In this document: positions 27,827 to 37,898 of the stretch, piece after piece
Layout of the letters: each line of letters begins with the position of its first letter
How positions within the stretch are numbered: the first letter of the stretch is position 1
Assembly: GCA_016873805.1 (NCBI GenBank)
Contig: VGVZ01000019.1
Span: 1-61,376 of the forward strand
DNA: 61,376 nucleotides
Source of the DNA: Ignavibacteria bacterium
Lineage (GTDB): Bacteria > Bacteroidota > Ignavibacteria > UBA10030
Reading direction: 5' to 3'
Program-made: the position numbers and the translations under genes
The notes under the pieces: model-generated
Seen by the model: the letters and a program-made list of their open reading frames with translations, nothing else
Databases searched by the model: none
Told to the model about the DNA's origin: nothing

Positions 27827-30800
27827 CTACCAGATCAACTCGGGCAGTTTGCGGACGAGGATGTGGGTGTCGCGATTGCATCCGATCGGCCCCCAGTAAT
27901 TGAAATGATATGTGAATTGTCCGTATCCGCCGATCATGAGATTCGGTTTGAGGCGCGTGCGTGTGAGACTGTTATGTCCGCCGGCGCGCCGATTGTTTCG
28001 CAGCGGTGATTTTGGAACTGAATAGGTACGCTCGGGGGAATGGTAGATGATGCAGATGCCGCGGGGGATACGGGCACTGACCGCCGCACGCGTGACGACG
28101 ACGCCGTGATCGTTGAACACTTCAACCCAATCGTTGTCGTTGACGCCGATGTCCGCCGCATCTTTGTCGTTGATCCAGAACGGCTCGATTCCCCGGGAAA
28201 GCGTCGTCATCCGCTGGTTGTCGCCGTACGTGGAGTGAATATGCCATTTGCCATGCGGCGTGAGGTAGTTCAACATCTTCACATTGCCGTTGCCGTTGGT
28301 GAACCGCAAATCGGCGTACATCGTCGGGAGCGGTTTCGGTTTGTACGTCGGAAGGTGTTCGCCGAATTGCAGATAACCCGGATGATCGAGATAGAAGTGC
28401 TGGCGTCCTGTGAGCGTCCGCCACGGCACAAGTGCTTCCACGTTGTAGGTGAAGGGGGAGTATGCCCGGCCGTTTGCGATCAATCCGGACCACATGGGAC
28501 TGTTGAGGAGCCGCGCCGGCTTACTCTGAAGCTCCTTGTACGTCATGCGGACGCCTCGATCGGCCTCCACCAATTGTGCCAGGGGCAACCCGACCTTTTC
28601 TTCCATGTTCTTGTATGACCGATACGAGAGTTCTCCGTTGGTGACGGTGGCCAGCCGGAGGATCGCATCACACACGTCGTGACCTTCCTTCAATGAGGGA
28701 TACCTGTTTCCGTCAAACGTCACAGAATTCCCATTCTGCGCCATCTCGTCATAGAAATCGGTGATCGAATACTTCGTCCCGTGCGCGCCGATGCCGTTTG
28801 CACGAACCAACGGTCCAAAGGAGATAAACTGATTGTAGAGATTTCTGTAGTCGCGATTCATGACCGCGATCGACGGCATCGTTTTGCCGGGGATCGCATC
28901 GGTCTCCCCTTTCGTCCAGTCTTTGATTGACGGTTGTGCAATCTCTGCGGCGGAGTCATGCGCAAGTGGAGTGACAACGACATCGCGAACCGGTTCGGGG
29001 AAATGCGGAGGGACAAGCTCGGAGAATTTCTTCGCAATCGCCTTGAAGATGTCCCAATCGCTCTTCGATTCCCAGCACGGAGGAACCGCGGCCGAGAGGG
29101 GATGGATGAAGCTGTGCATGTCGGTCGAGTTGAGATCTGCTTTCTCATACCATGTTGCAGCCGGCAGAACGATGTCGGAATAGAGGGCCGACGTGTCCAT
29201 TCGGAAGTTCAGATCGACAACGAGATCCATCTTCCCATGAGGCGCGATCTCATGCCATACGACCTCACGCACCGAATCTTTTGCCATGTCCTCGGCAACA
29301 GCGTTGTCGTGCGTCCCCAGATAATGCCGGAGAAAGTACTCATGCCCCTTGCTGCTGGACATCAACGCATTGCCGCGCCAGATGTACCACACTCTCGGCC
29401 AATTCTCCGGAGCATCGGGATCTTCGACGGAGAACTTCATCTTGCGGGATTTGAGTTGATCGACCGTATATGCGACGATCTCTTCGTTCGATGTGGCGCC
29501 GCCGGCGACTGCTTCTCGCGCGAGATCAAGAGAGTTCTTTGAGAATTGAGGATAGAACGGAAGCCAGCCGTTGCGGACTGCTTTGACCTGCACATCCATC
29601 GCGTGGCCGCTCGCAAGAGAACCGTTCTGCTGTTTGGCCGGCACCGTGTGATAATCGGTGAACTCTTTCTCATATCGCCACTGATCGGTGTGCACGTAAT
29701 GCCAGCTTGGCGCATTCTGATGACGCGTCGCACCGTACCAATCCTTCGCAAACGCAATGGCCCCCCACGGCTCTCCGGGCGCGAGTTTTTCCTGACCGAC
29801 GTAATGCGCAAGCCCGCCGCCGTTGACGCCGATGCAACCGCAGAACATCAACGCATGGATCCCCGCCCGATACATCAGGTTGGCATGATACCAGTGGTTG
29901 ATGCCGGCACCGATGATAATCGTGCATTTCCCTTTCGTCAGCTCTGCGGTTGTTCCCCATTCGCGCGCAAACCGGATAACGTCTTCCCGTCCGATCCCCG
30001 TATACTTCTCCGCCCAGGCGGGTGTGTACGGGGCATGTGCGTCATCGTAGCTCGCCGGGTAGCTCCCCTCCAATCCTCTGGGAACTCCGTACTGCGCCAT
30101 AAGGAGGTCGTACACGGTCGCGACGACGACGGAACGTCCGTCGACAGTCGTCACGTTCTTCACTGGGACGGACCGGAAGCACGATGACCCCGCACCAAAG
30201 TCATCGAACCGGACCGAGACAGCGGCATCGCTGTTATTCAGAAACGTGAGAATGGGATCGATCGCACTTCCATCTTTTCCATCCTTCAGTTCAAGATTCC
30301 ATTTTCCTTTTTCCGTTCCCCAGCGAAATCCCGAGCTCCCCATCGGCATTTTTGGTTTCTTCGATTCTGCATCCCACATGAGGAACTTCCAATCTCCGTG
30401 TTCGACATCCGCATATCCCTGCAGTCGATTTGCCCGGAGCAATTGACCCGCTTCATATGTCTTTCCCTCCTCGTGCAGTTCGACGAGATATGGGGCGTCG
30501 GTATACTTCTTCGTGTAGTCGAGGAAATAGGGGACTTGTTTTTCGTGGTGAAACTCTCGGAGGAGAAGGTGATTGACCGCCATCCACCACGCGCCGTCCT
30601 GGCCGGCGTTAATCGAAACCCAATGATCGGCGTACTTCGCCACCTGGTTGAAATCGGGAGAGAAGACGTACATCTTCGTCCCGTTATGGCGGGCTTCGGC
30701 AGCAAAGTGACAATCTGGAGTACGCGTCATGTTCAAGTTGGACCCCGTCACGGCGAGGAGTTTCGCGTTGTACCAGTCGGCCGATTCCTGAACGTCGGTT

Positions 30801-31471
30801 TGTTCTCCCCATGTTTCCGGGGATGCGGACGGAAGGTCACAATACCAATCATAGAATGAGAGCGAGATGCCCCCCATCAACTGCATCAACCGCGCACCCG
30901 ACGCATAGCTCACCATCGACATGGCGGGGATGGGAGAGAATCCCGCTATCCGATCCGGTCCGTGGGACTTGATGGTGTGGATGTTCGCCGCAGCCATGAT
31001 TTCGAGCACTTCGTCCCACGTTGCGCGACGGAACCCCCCTTTTCCTCTTGCCCGCTGCCAGCGCGTGCGCGATTCCGGATTCGTGACCAGCGATTTCCAC
31101 GCATCCACCGGATCGTCGTACTCCAGGCGAGCTTTCTTCCAAAGATCGAGCAATGCTCCCCGGATGTACGGATACTTCACGCGCAACGGGCTATAGAGAT
31201 ACCATGAGAACGAAATCCCGCGCTGACACCCTCTCGGCTCATACGGCGGAAGTCCATGCTCCAGCGACGGATAGTCGAGCCCCTGCATCTCCCACGTGAC
31301 GATACCGTCCTTCACGTGAATCATCCATGTACAGCTCCCGGTGCAGTTGACCCCGTGGGTACTCCGCACCACCTTGTCATGCTGCCATCGATTCCGATAG
31401 AACTCTTCCCAGGAGCGGGACTTTGCAGAAATCTCATCGTCGATCCAAGAAATCCTCTTGTTCTCACTCAT
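27827..31471 (-). CDS. narG: Respiratory nitrate reductase alpha subunit (molybdenum)
   Basis: NarG is the catalytic subunit that reduces nitrate to nitrite at a molybdo-bis(pyranopterin guanine dinucleotide) centre. The protein is 1214 residues, the usual size. The FS0 cluster ligands are H39, C43, C47 and C82 ([10 protein letters not shown] and PRGCQRG). The molybdenum-ligating Asp is in [13 protein letters not shown] (probably D212). No twin-arginine signal is present, so the active site faces the cytoplasm, which explains the two NarK transporters downstream. It overlaps the narC-like gene by eight bases. Confidence 0.97.
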   Translation of the reverse strand: MSENKRISWIDDEISAKSRSWEEFYRNRWQHDKVVRSTHGVNCTGSCTWMIHVKDGIVTWEMQGLDYPSLEHGLPPYEPRGCQRGISFSWYLYSPLRVKYPYIRGALLDLWKKARLEYDDPVDAWKSLVTNPESRTRWQRARGKGGFRRATWDEVLEIMAAANIHTIKSHGPDRIAGFSPIPAMSMVSYASGARLMQLMGGISLSFYDWYCDLPSASPETWGEQTDVQESADWYNAKLLAVTGSNLNMTRTPDCHFAAEARHNGTKMYVFSPDFNQVAKYADHWVSINAGQDGAWWMAVNHLLLREFHHEKQVPYFLDYTKKYTDAPYLVELHEEGKTYEAGQLLRANRLQGYADVEHGDWKFLMWDAESKKPKMPMGSSGFRWGTEKGKWNLELKDGKDGSAIDPILTFLNNSDAAVSVRFDDFGAGSSCFRSVPVKNVTTVDGRSVVVATVYDLLMAQYGVPRGLEGSYPASYDDAHAPYTPAWAEKYTGIGREDVIRFAREWGTTAELTKGKCTIIIGAGINHWYHANLMYRAGIHALMFCGCIGVNGGGLAHYVGQEKLAPGEPWGAIAFAKDWYGATRHQNAPSWHYVHTDQWRYEKEFTDYHTVPAKQQNGSLASGHAMDVQVKAVRNGWLPFYPQFSKNSLDLAREAVAGGATSNEEIVAYTVDQLKSRKMKFSVEDPDAPENWPRVWYIWRGNALMSSSKGHEYFLRHYLGTHDNAVAEDMAKDSVREVVWHEIAPHGKMDLVVDLNFRMDTSALYSDIVLPAATWYEKADLNSTDMHSFIHPLSAAVPPCWESKSDWDIFKAIAKKFSELVPPHFPEPVRDVVVTPLAHDSAAEIAQPSIKDWTKGETDAIPGKTMPSIAVMNRDYRNLYNQFISFGPLVRANGIGAHGTKYSITDFYDEMAQNGNSVTFDGNRYPSLKEGHDVCDAILRLATVTNGELSYRSYKNMEEKVGLPLAQLVEADRGVRMTYKELQSKPARLLNSPMWSGLIANGRAYSPFTYNVEALVPWRTLTGRQHFYLDHPGYLQFGEHLPTYKPKPLPTMYADLRFTNGNGNVKMLNYLTPHGKWHIHSTYGDNQRMTTLSRGIEPFWINDKDAADIGVNDNDWVEVFNDHGVVVTRAAVSARIPRGICIIYHSPERTYSVPKSPLRNNRRAGGHNSLTRTRLKPNLMIGGYGQFTYHFNYWGPIGCNRDTHILVRKLPELIW

Positions 31472-32333
31472 GGGTCTTCTCCAGTTTGCTGGCGTGAATC
31501 AGCGGACGGCGGACGGCGCGGAAGCGTTTGTTCCAGAAGACATCGAACAGCCCGAGCAACAGAACAGCGCCGCCGAGCCCGATCAGCACAAAGTTGAGTC
31601 TCGCCGTCGATGCATCCTCCGGATTTCGTTGGAGTGTGTGCTGGAAGTAGGCGACCATGGCGAGGACCTCATCCGGATCCAGCGGTTTCGACTTGTAAAC
31701 CGACTGCATGGTCGGCGTCGCAGGAGCGCTCAACCACGTCGCGAGCGTCTTTCGGCCTTCGTAGCGTTCGAAGACGGTCGTAAGGTCCGGGGCGAGTGTT
31801 CCACCGCCGAAACCTCCAAGTCCAGGAACGGTATGGCACGAGATGCATGATGGCCCGGCGTTTGTCAGAGACGTTGTCCCGACAAAAATCTCTTTCCCCA
31901 GATCGATATCGCGTTGTGTGAAGGGACGGTCGCTGATTGTGATTCCGACGAACTGCGACTTGTCGAGCAGCGATTCTGCGTCGATGAGATCGAGGAGGGA
32001 TTCCGCGCGTTGCCTCGACATTCCCGCAACGAGAGGCATCACCGTGCCCCGTGCATCACGCAGAAGCTCTGCGGCGTACGGGTCGCCGGTTTCGATCATT
32101 CCTTTTGGATCGAGCATGAACTTCACGAGCCAGGCGCGATCCTTGCGAGAGGAGACGTTCTTCAAATCGGGACCGCTGAGTCGTCCTCCGCCGATTGTGT
32201 GGCAACTCAGGCAGTTCTGTCGAAAGTAGTCTGCTGCTTCCTGTGCACGTGCGTGTGCGGTCGCAAGAACGACGGCCGCGACATAGACGACGCGCCGAAG
32301 AATGTTGGGGGCACTGCGGCTCGCTCTCCTCAT
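31464..32333 (-). CDS. narC: Membrane-anchored dihaem cytochrome c at the head of the nar operon (NarC-like)
   Basis: The protein is 289 residues: a signal sequence (cleavage near AHARAQ), two cytochrome c domains with motifs [11 protein letters not shown] and [11 protein letters not shown], and a C-terminal membrane helix (about 248-266). It therefore sits on the periplasmic side held by its C-terminal helix. A dihaem cytochrome encoded directly upstream of narGHJI is the arrangement of the Thermus nar operon, where NarC links the nitrate reductase to electron transport. The two proteins are compared by order and haem count, not alignment. It overlaps narG by eight bases. Confidence 0.85.
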   Translation of the reverse strand: MRRASRSAPNILRRVVYVAAVVLATAHARAQEAADYFRQNCLSCHTIGGGRLSGPDLKNVSSRKDRAWLVKFMLDPKGMIETGDPYAAELLRDARGTVMPLVAGMSRQRAESLLDLIDAESLLDKSQFVGITISDRPFTQRDIDLGKEIFVGTTSLTNAGPSCISCHTVPGLGGFGGGTLAPDLTTVFERYEGRKTLATWLSAPATPTMQSVYKSKPLDPDEVLAMVAYFQHTLQRNPEDASTARLNFVLIGLGGAVLLLGLFDVFWNKRFRAVRRPLIHASKLEKTHE

Positions 32334-32388
32334 GGAGTCACTCTGTCATATGGTAGTGGAGGAACTGGTCGCAAGATCGGTTTCATGA

Positions 32389-32826
32389 TCATGATTCGGA
32401 TTCCCGTCGCGTGAGGTCGAAGCGGGTGGTGAGTTCGTCGATCGTTCGTCTCGTCAGAATTCCGTGAATGAGAGAGCGCGCGCGGATCCACTCTGGGTGA
32501 ACGGGACACGGATTCGAATCGCGGCAGGAAAGGAAGCCAAGCACACACCGCTCATGGATTGAGGATCCCTCAACCGAACGGAGAATTTCTTCGAGGCGAA
32601 TGGTGTTCGATGCTCTGGCGAGTGAGAAGCCCCCGCGCGTACCTTTGTGTGACGCGACGATCCCGTCGCGAATCAGGCCTTGGAGCAGCTTGCTGAGGTA
32701 CGGACGAGGGATCTTGAGCGAATCGGAGATCTCTTTGAGAAGGACAGGATGCGACGCCGAATACTTTGCCAGGTAGAGAACGGCTTGCATTGCATATTCC
32801 CCGCTCTTACTGAAGATCGTCGGCAT
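32389..32826 (-). CDS. Rrf2-family transcriptional regulator with three Fe-S cysteines
   Basis: This is a 145-residue protein with an N-terminal winged helix-turn-helix (MPTIFSKSGEYAMQAVLYLA, ISDSLKIPRPYLSKLLQGL). It also has the cysteine cluster CVLGFLSCRDSNPCP (CX6CX5C), where IscR and NsrR bind an iron-sulfur cluster. Such regulators sense NO, oxygen or Fe-S status. It lies 55 bp upstream of narC on the same strand and behind a strong promoter, so it probably regulates the nitrate block and itself. Whether NO is the signal (NsrR-like) cannot be read from sequence. Confidence 0.9.
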   Translation of the reverse strand: MPTIFSKSGEYAMQAVLYLAKYSASHPVLLKEISDSLKIPRPYLSKLLQGLIRDGIVASHKGTRGGFSLARASNTIRLEEILRSVEGSSIHERCVLGFLSCRDSNPCPVHPEWIRARSLIHGILTRRTIDELTTRFDLTRRESES

Positions 32827-32845
32827 AAGATTGATAGAGATAATC

Positions 32846-32859
32846 AGACCTGTTTGTCT
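32846..32859 (-). promoter_or_regulatory. Candidate operator over the transcription start of the Rrf2 gene
   Basis: A 4-bp perfect inverted repeat, AGAC-N6-GTCT, lies 3-16 bases downstream of the predicted -10 box. A second palindrome, AGAATTCT, lies in the -35/-10 spacer. Either could be the autoregulatory site of the adjacent Rrf2 protein; both are short and may be chance. Confidence 0.35.
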
Positions 32860-32861
32860 TA

Positions 32862-32890
32862 AATATAGAGACTGAGAATTCTTCTGTCAA
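32862..32890 (-). promoter_or_regulatory. Sigma-70-type promoter of the Rrf2/nar block
   Basis: On the minus strand a consensus TTGACA (32890-32885) is followed after exactly 17 bases by TATATT (32867-32862). The predicted start of transcription is near 32855, giving a leader of about 30 bases before the Rrf2 ATG. It is the clearest promoter in the respiratory block. Note that some members of the Bacteroidota use a different -7/-33 consensus, so its use needs testing. Confidence 0.6.
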
Positions 32891-32916
32891 GTATATTCTT
32901 CAGTTTTTTCATCTTC

Positions 32917-33711
32917 TCAGGAGAGGTAGAAGCCGGCAACAAACCCCACTCCCCAGCCGCTCAAGAGAATAAGTTCGATAGGATCTTTCCAACGGATAAG
33001 AAAGCCGACAGGAAGAAACCATCTTTGCACGACGGATAGGAGGAGGAATGCGAGCGTTGCGGCGACAGAGAAGGCCGGGTGTGATCCAATGCCGAGAATC
33101 GCAGCCGTCACGACCACCATGACTGCGATCTGTCCGAGCGAATCCGCGAATCTCCTGCCGGCTACCTGACCACCCCGATCCTTTGCTTGCTGTTTGAACG
33201 CAAGGTTCGCGATACTCACCAGAAAGACGAAAAAGACGGTGAGCCAGACAAGAATCGTCGAATTCGCGATTTCACCGGTGGTCACATACGGAATAAGCAC
33301 AACATTCGCCGTCAGGACCAGGACTCCAAGGCTTTGCCGCAGTGCATTCTTGTTTTTGCCCGATCGGACCTCCCCCACATTGCGTACCATCGCCCACCCA
33401 GCCAATATCCCTGCGGGGAGGAGAATCGGCAGATTCGAGACCACCACAAGCCAGGATGCGCACACAATAATCCCGAGCCCCAACACGCCCATCGAGATCA
33501 ACGTTTCCCTGGAGATCTTTTCATGCGAGCGACGAATCAGAATCGATCGCACACAGACCAGAAGCAATCCAACAACAACAAAGAGTAGAGTCCGTATCCC
33601 GGCCTCCGTTGAGACGGCTAGGCCGATGACGATCGGAATCCAAAAACTCATCCAGATTCCCGGATCAGGGGGAAGAACATCCCGAAATACTTTTTTGGAG
33701 AGGTATTTCAT
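32917..33711 (-). CDS. Polytopic membrane protein, probably YwiC-like
   Basis: The protein is 264 residues with about eight hydrophobic helices. The N-terminal stretch DPGIWMSFWIPIVIGLAVS resembles the PxxHGAWxM segment of YwiC-like proteins, a family of unknown function often encoded next to nitrate-reductase genes in Bacillus. The position immediately upstream of the Rrf2/nar block supports this. The ATG at 33711 is preferred; a GTG at 33762 would add 17 residues without resemblance. The family assignment is tentative. Confidence 0.55.
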   Translation of the reverse strand: MKYLSKKVFRDVLPPDPGIWMSFWIPIVIGLAVSTEAGIRTLLFVVVGLLLVCVRSILIRRSHEKISRETLISMGVLGLGIIVCASWLVVVSNLPILLPAGILAGWAMVRNVGEVRSGKNKNALRQSLGVLVLTANVVLIPYVTTGEIANSTILVWLTVFFVFLVSIANLAFKQQAKDRGGQVAGRRFADSLGQIAVMVVVTAAILGIGSHPAFSVAATLAFLLLSVVQRWFLPVGFLIRWKDPIELILLSGWGVGFVAGFYLS

Positions 33712-33868
33712 GGTCGTACAGGCATCATGTCGACAACCCGGCGAATATGGAGACTTTTTCACGGGAAAGCAAAAAGCCCATCAGCGACGATCTTGACTCC
33801 GTCTCTGCCTCTTGACTAATGCATCGTCAAACAACAACCCGTAGCCAACGTTCAGGAGGGGACCTCTC

Positions 33869-34804
33869 ATGAGCGAATTATCGAAAGTAGATACTCCAGG
33901 ACATCGTCCGAGCACACCGTATCTCTCGAGGGCACTCTTTCTCCTCCTTGTTACCGTTCTCGCCTGGAGTTGCTCCAAGACACCGATACCGGAACCATCG
34001 CCGGTTACGCGCGTCTTCGCCTCATTCAACGCACTTCATCTCGGATGGGACAACGGGAAAGATCTTCATGCCCTGGCCCGAGTCATCGCCCAGTTCGAGG
34101 TCATTGCCCTTCTGGAGGTCATGAATCTCGATACGCTTCAACGCCTGAATGCCATGCTCGACGATCTCACGGGATCCCGTTGGCGCTTCGTCACCTCTCC
34201 TGAGAAGCTCGGCCGCACGACGTACAAAGAGTACTATGCCATCGGATACCAGACGGAGCGGACAACGTTTATAGAACACTCTGCTTTCGTCTGGCCCGAT
34301 ACGCTCGATGAATTCGAACGCGAGCCGTTCACCGCGTCGTTCTGCACCGACAATTTTGACTACACTATGATTGTCATGCATAGCGACTTCGACCGAAGAA
34401 AAGAGGTCATGCGGAAAGAAGCCCGTGCGCTCGCGAAAGTTTTTCGGGCGATTCAGGATCGGGATCCACAAGAAAACGATATCATTCTCATGGGCGATTT
34501 CAACCTGTGTGCCGATGACACCGGCTGGGTCCCACTGAGATCGATCCCGACGATGACGCATTTCATTGCCTGTTCAACACTCACAGCGATAAACGCGCGT
34601 GACGAGCTCGTCAGTTCGTATGATAATATCTGGATTCAAACCACCTACAGCGGACGGGAATACGCCGGGACATCGGGCGTCAACTTCTACTACTCACTGG
34701 CAATGAGAGATGAGCCAAATCCCGCCTTGACGTTCCGGCAGAAGATTTCTGATCATCTCCCCGTTTATGCCGTGTTCGTGACCAACATGGAGGATGACGA
34801 CTAG
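33869..34804 (+). CDS. Secreted endonuclease/exonuclease/phosphatase-fold lipoprotein
   Basis: The protein is 311 residues. A hydrophobic signal (about 21-34) ends at a cysteine in LAWSCSKT, a weak lipobox that suggests lipid anchoring. The rest is the DNase I-like endonuclease/exonuclease/phosphatase fold. It has the conserved FNALHLG, the catalytic Glu in ALLEVMN, MGDFNLCADD and the C-terminal SDHLPVYA with the Asp-His pair. The family includes nucleases, phosphodiesterases and lipid phosphatases; specificity cannot be assigned. The ATG is preceded by AGGAGG. It is transcribed away from the YwiC-like gene. Confidence 0.85.
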   Translation: MSELSKVDTPGHRPSTPYLSRALFLLLVTVLAWSCSKTPIPEPSPVTRVFASFNALHLGWDNGKDLHALARVIAQFEVIALLEVMNLDTLQRLNAMLDDLTGSRWRFVTSPEKLGRTTYKEYYAIGYQTERTTFIEHSAFVWPDTLDEFEREPFTASFCTDNFDYTMIVMHSDFDRRKEVMRKEARALAKVFRAIQDRDPQENDIILMGDFNLCADDTGWVPLRSIPTMTHFIACSTLTAINARDELVSSYDNIWIQTTYSGREYAGTSGVNFYYSLAMRDEPNPALTFRQKISDHLPVYAVFVTNMEDDD

Positions 34805-34839
34805 GCGCTTCGGAAGGGGATCGCCGGGAACCCAAGATC

Positions 34840-35808
34840 TCAGGAGATTTCCAGCATCCGGTCAATTGCCTTCTTCGCTTTTGAGGCGGTGACTGGATCC
34901 ACTCTCACGAGAAAGATATCGTGGCGGAGGGATGCCAGGACTTTCTCAAGGGTGATCATCTTCATGTACATACAGCTCGCATGTGGATTTGTGGGATAAA
35001 ACGTCTTGGTAGGATTCTCTTTGTGGAGCCGGTGAAGGATGCCGATCTCAGTCGCAATCACAAATTCGTCCGCGCCTGAGTTTCGCACGAATCGCGTCAT
35101 CCCCTCTGTGGACAAGATGTGGGTGTGTTCTTTCTGCTGTGGCTGTTCCGTCGAATAGTACATCGTCTGCGAGACGCATCCGCATTCCGGATGGATCAAC
35201 ACTTCTGCTTCCGGCTTATTCTTTCGCATTGTCTCCACATCCTGCGGCGAAATCCCGACATGGACATGACACTCCCCCGGCCAAATGTGTAAATCGCGGC
35301 CTGTTTCCCGCGCGACGAACGCGCCCAGAAACATATCGGGAAGAAAGAGAATTTCCCGGTCACGAGGGATGGAATTGACGACCTTTACCGCATTGCCCGA
35401 TGTGCAGCAGTAGTCACTCTCCGCCTTCACCGCCGCCGTGGTATTGACGTATGAAACAACGACGGCCTCCGGGTGTTTCTTCTTCCAGGTTCGAAGCGAT
35501 TCGACATCCACCGTTGCCGCAAGGGAGCAGCCCGCTTCGAGATCCGGGATCAGGACCTTCTTCTCCGGCGCGATGATCGAAGCGGTCTCTGCCATGAAGT
35601 GGACACCGCAGAAGATGATCGTGTCAGCTTCCACATTCGCCGCTCTGTGTGATAGCCCGAGCGAATCTCCGACAAAATCCGCGATGTCTTGAACCTCCGG
35701 AAGCTGATAGTTGTGAGCCAGGAGGAGAGCGTTCTTCTTCCGCTTCAGTTCCTTAATCTCTTCAGCTATCTTCGTCACGTCGCGTGCGTTCATAAGGATA
35801 TCATCCAA
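34840..35808 (-). CDS. nadA: Quinolinate synthase
   Basis: NadA condenses iminoaspartate with dihydroxyacetone phosphate to make quinolinate for NAD synthesis. The protein is 322 residues. It shows HNYQLPEVQDIADFVGDSLG at the N-terminus and the three [4Fe-4S] cysteines at the usual positions: C94 (EAGCSLA), C180 (WPGECHVHVG) and C279 (ASCMYMK). nadC lies immediately upstream, 48 bp apart. nadB, which supplies iminoaspartate, is not in the window. Confidence 0.96.
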   Translation of the reverse strand: MDDILMNARDVTKIAEEIKELKRKKNALLLAHNYQLPEVQDIADFVGDSLGLSHRAANVEADTIIFCGVHFMAETASIIAPEKKVLIPDLEAGCSLAATVDVESLRTWKKKHPEAVVVSYVNTTAAVKAESDYCCTSGNAVKVVNSIPRDREILFLPDMFLGAFVARETGRDLHIWPGECHVHVGISPQDVETMRKNKPEAEVLIHPECGCVSQTMYYSTEQPQQKEHTHILSTEGMTRFVRNSGADEFVIATEIGILHRLHKENPTKTFYPTNPHASCMYMKMITLEKVLASLRHDIFLVRVDPVTASKAKKAIDRMLEIS

Positions 35809-35856
35809 TCGCTCCGTCCATCCCCCCTTTCACTATAGTCCCACCTCCCCTGCCGT

Positions 35857-36702
35857 TCATACAATAGAGAGAGCAATATCCAAGGCCGGGGCTGAATGGG
35901 TAATCGATCCAATCGAGACAAAGTCTACACCTGTATCCGCAATCTCTCTCACCGACTCGAATGTGACACCTCCGGAGGCCTCGAGTTTTGCTTTCCCGCC
36001 GACAATTGCTACTGCTTCGCGCAGTTCGTCAATCTTCATATTGTCGAGCATAATGATATCCGCTCTGGCCTCGAGCGCCTCGCGAACGTCGTCCAGATTT
36101 GCTGCCTCCAGCTCAATCGCCGTGTTCGCCGGTGCTGTCTTCCGGACGCGTTCGACCGCCTCACGGATTCCACCGGCTGCTGCAATGTGATTGTCCTTAA
36201 TCAACACGGCATCGTACAGTCCCATCCGGTGATTCACACCACCCCCCATCCGGACCGCATATTTCTCCAATGCCCGAAGACCCGGCATGGTCTTGCGCGT
36301 ATCCAGAACGGCCGTCTTGGTCCCATCGAGTGCGCTGACAAACCGTCCCGCCACCGTGGCGATCCCCGAAAGATGCTGGAGGAAGTTCAACGCGACTCGT
36401 TCGCCCGCAAGGATTGCACGAAGAGATCCTGAGAGTTCAGCCAGAACTTCCCCGCGTGAGATCTTCATGCCGTCTGACACGTTGGTTTGGAATTCCATAT
36501 GGGCGTCGAGTTTCTTGAAGACCAATTCCGCTATCGGAATGCCTGCCAGGATACCGGAAGCTTTGGAGCGAATGACGGCCCGCCCCCGGGTAGATTCGTC
36601 GAACAACGAATTTGTCGTGATATCCCCCGCACCGACATCTTCGCGGAGGGCAGTTTCAATGAGTTGATCTATCTCTGAGGAGAAGGGGAATGACTTCTGC
36701 AT
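35857..36702 (-). CDS. nadC: Nicotinate-nucleotide pyrophosphorylase (carboxylating)
   Basis: NadC converts quinolinate and PRPP to nicotinate mononucleotide and CO2. The protein is 281 residues, with EDVGAGDITT near the N-terminus, LNFLQHLSGIAT, DTRKTMPGLRALEKYAV, GGGVNHRMGLYDAVLIKDNH and the C-terminal EASGGV barrel strand. It pairs with nadA downstream in a two-gene NAD operon. Confidence 0.96.
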   Translation of the reverse strand: MQKSFPFSSEIDQLIETALREDVGAGDITTNSLFDESTRGRAVIRSKASGILAGIPIAELVFKKLDAHMEFQTNVSDGMKISRGEVLAELSGSLRAILAGERVALNFLQHLSGIATVAGRFVSALDGTKTAVLDTRKTMPGLRALEKYAVRMGGGVNHRMGLYDAVLIKDNHIAAAGGIREAVERVRKTAPANTAIELEAANLDDVREALEARADIIMLDNMKIDELREAVAIVGGKAKLEASGGVTFESVREIADTGVDFVSIGSITHSAPALDIALSIV

Positions 36703-36877
36703 GGAGATTCTGGAGTGCTTGACGGCAGTAGTATAGAGAAGATTCGGTTGAAATGCTAATAACGAAAGAGGGATTACCTGTAGGAAGATCCAAACTGAAT
36801 CGAATGATGTTTCAATCAGCGTTCAGCAACAACGGACTGTGAACGGAGAGCGGTGCAAACGGATATGTCCTTTGCGA
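36703..36877. other. Intergenic region upstream of nadC
   Basis: This 175-base stretch must hold the nadAC promoter, but no convincing -35/-10 pair was found on the minus strand. Nothing else is recognised. Confidence 0.4.
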
Positions 36878-37018
36878 TCAAGGGACCGATTCCTTAACTC
36901 GCGCCTGCAACCATTCGTAGATCGTAATGCTCATGAGAAGCATGAGCATGCCGCAGAAGAGATCCTCGATTGGAATGGTCCCGATGCGAATGGAGAGGTT
37001 TTCTGATAGATGAGCCGA
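36878..37018 (-). pseudogene. Lycopene cyclase-domain relic (C-terminal fragment)
   Basis: A minus-strand frame of 46 codons reads NLSIRIGTIPIEDLFCGMLM and on to a stop at 36878-36880. The IGTIPIEDLF segment followed by a hydrophobic helix and ITIYEWL is typical of the last helix of the small membrane lycopene cyclases (CrtYcd/CarR type) of carotenoid synthesis. No start codon or earlier domain is present upstream, so this is the tail of a lost gene. Identification is from a short motif only. Confidence 0.5.
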
Positions 37019-37169
37019 ATGCTTCCGTTGCGCTCCCGTGCCACAGGCACGACCAGGGAACGGAGGGGGTCCCGGAGATCGGTCTCTTGCTCGTTCCTCT
37101 TTTTTCCCGTATCATGTTCGACATCGTTCGCTCTCAACACCCTTCATCTCACGCTGGAGAAGAAAAGCG

Positions 37170-37898
37170 ATGCTCTCGCTCTCCAATGTCCACAAACGTT
37201 TTCGCGGTGTCCATGCCACGAATGGCATTTCTTTCGAGGTTCGGAGCGGGGAGATCGTCGGCCTTCTCGGCCCAAACGGGGCGGGAAAGACGACCACGCT
37301 CAGATGCGTCTGCGGGATTCTCAGACATGATGAAGGATCAATTCACATCGACGGGCTGGATGTGGTGACACAGGAGGTGGAGGCAAAACGGCTGATGGCG
37401 TACATCCCGGAGATTCCGAATCCCTATGAGGTCCTGACGGTGCGAGAGCACATCAAGTTTGTGGCGATGTGTTACGGTACGGTCGACACATTCAACGCCC
37501 GTATCGATGAGTTGCTCTCACGATTTGAATTGAAAGAGAAAGAACATGAGCTCGTCGCGACGCTCTCCAAGGGAATGAAACAAAAACTTGCGATCGCATG
37601 CGCCTTCGTCCATGATGCGAGAGTTTTTCTCTGTGACGAGCCGATGATCGGGCTCGACCCGCAGGGTCAACATGAACTTCAATCTGAATTGCTTCGTCTT
37701 CGCTCGGAGGGATGTGCCATCCTTGTCAGCACGCACCTCCTCGACACGGCCGAGAAGCTGTGCGATCGCGTGGTCATCATGCAGAAAGGACGGAAGCTCT
37801 CGGAAGGAACGCTCAAGGAACTCCAGGCCCACGCGCGGATGGACAATTCGAGTCTGATGGATGTTTTTCTCCACCTCACGAGGGAGGCCGAAGCGTGA
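37170..37898 (+). CDS. ABC transporter ATP-binding protein
   Basis: The protein is 242 residues from the ATG at 37170; the longer frame from 37038 has no resemblance. It has Walker A (GLLGPNGAGKTTTLR), the signature loop LSKGMKQKL, Walker B with VFLCDEPMIGLDP, and the H-loop STHLLD. It is the exporter type of the CcmA/NatA group. Its stop overlaps the GTG of the permease gene, so the two are made together. The exported substrate is unknown. Confidence 0.94.
   Translation: MLSLSNVHKRFRGVHATNGISFEVRSGEIVGLLGPNGAGKTTTLRCVCGILRHDEGSIHIDGLDVVTQEVEAKRLMAYIPEIPNPYEVLTVREHIKFVAMCYGTVDTFNARIDELLSRFELKEKEHELVATLSKGMKQKLAIACAFVHDARVFLCDEPMIGLDPQGQHELQSELLRLRSEGCAILVSTHLLDTAEKLCDRVVIMQKGRKLSEGTLKELQAHARMDNSSLMDVFLHLTREAEA

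Noticed and set aside
22064-32826. Assimilatory nitrate reduction
   Set aside because: NarGHI with chaperone, cytochrome b and an Fe-S subunit is respiratory; no nasA/nirA-type genes are present.
37712-37894. Upstream extension of the ABC permease
   Set aside because: It lies inside the ATPase gene in another frame; the GTG at 37895 with GGGAGG fits translational coupling.
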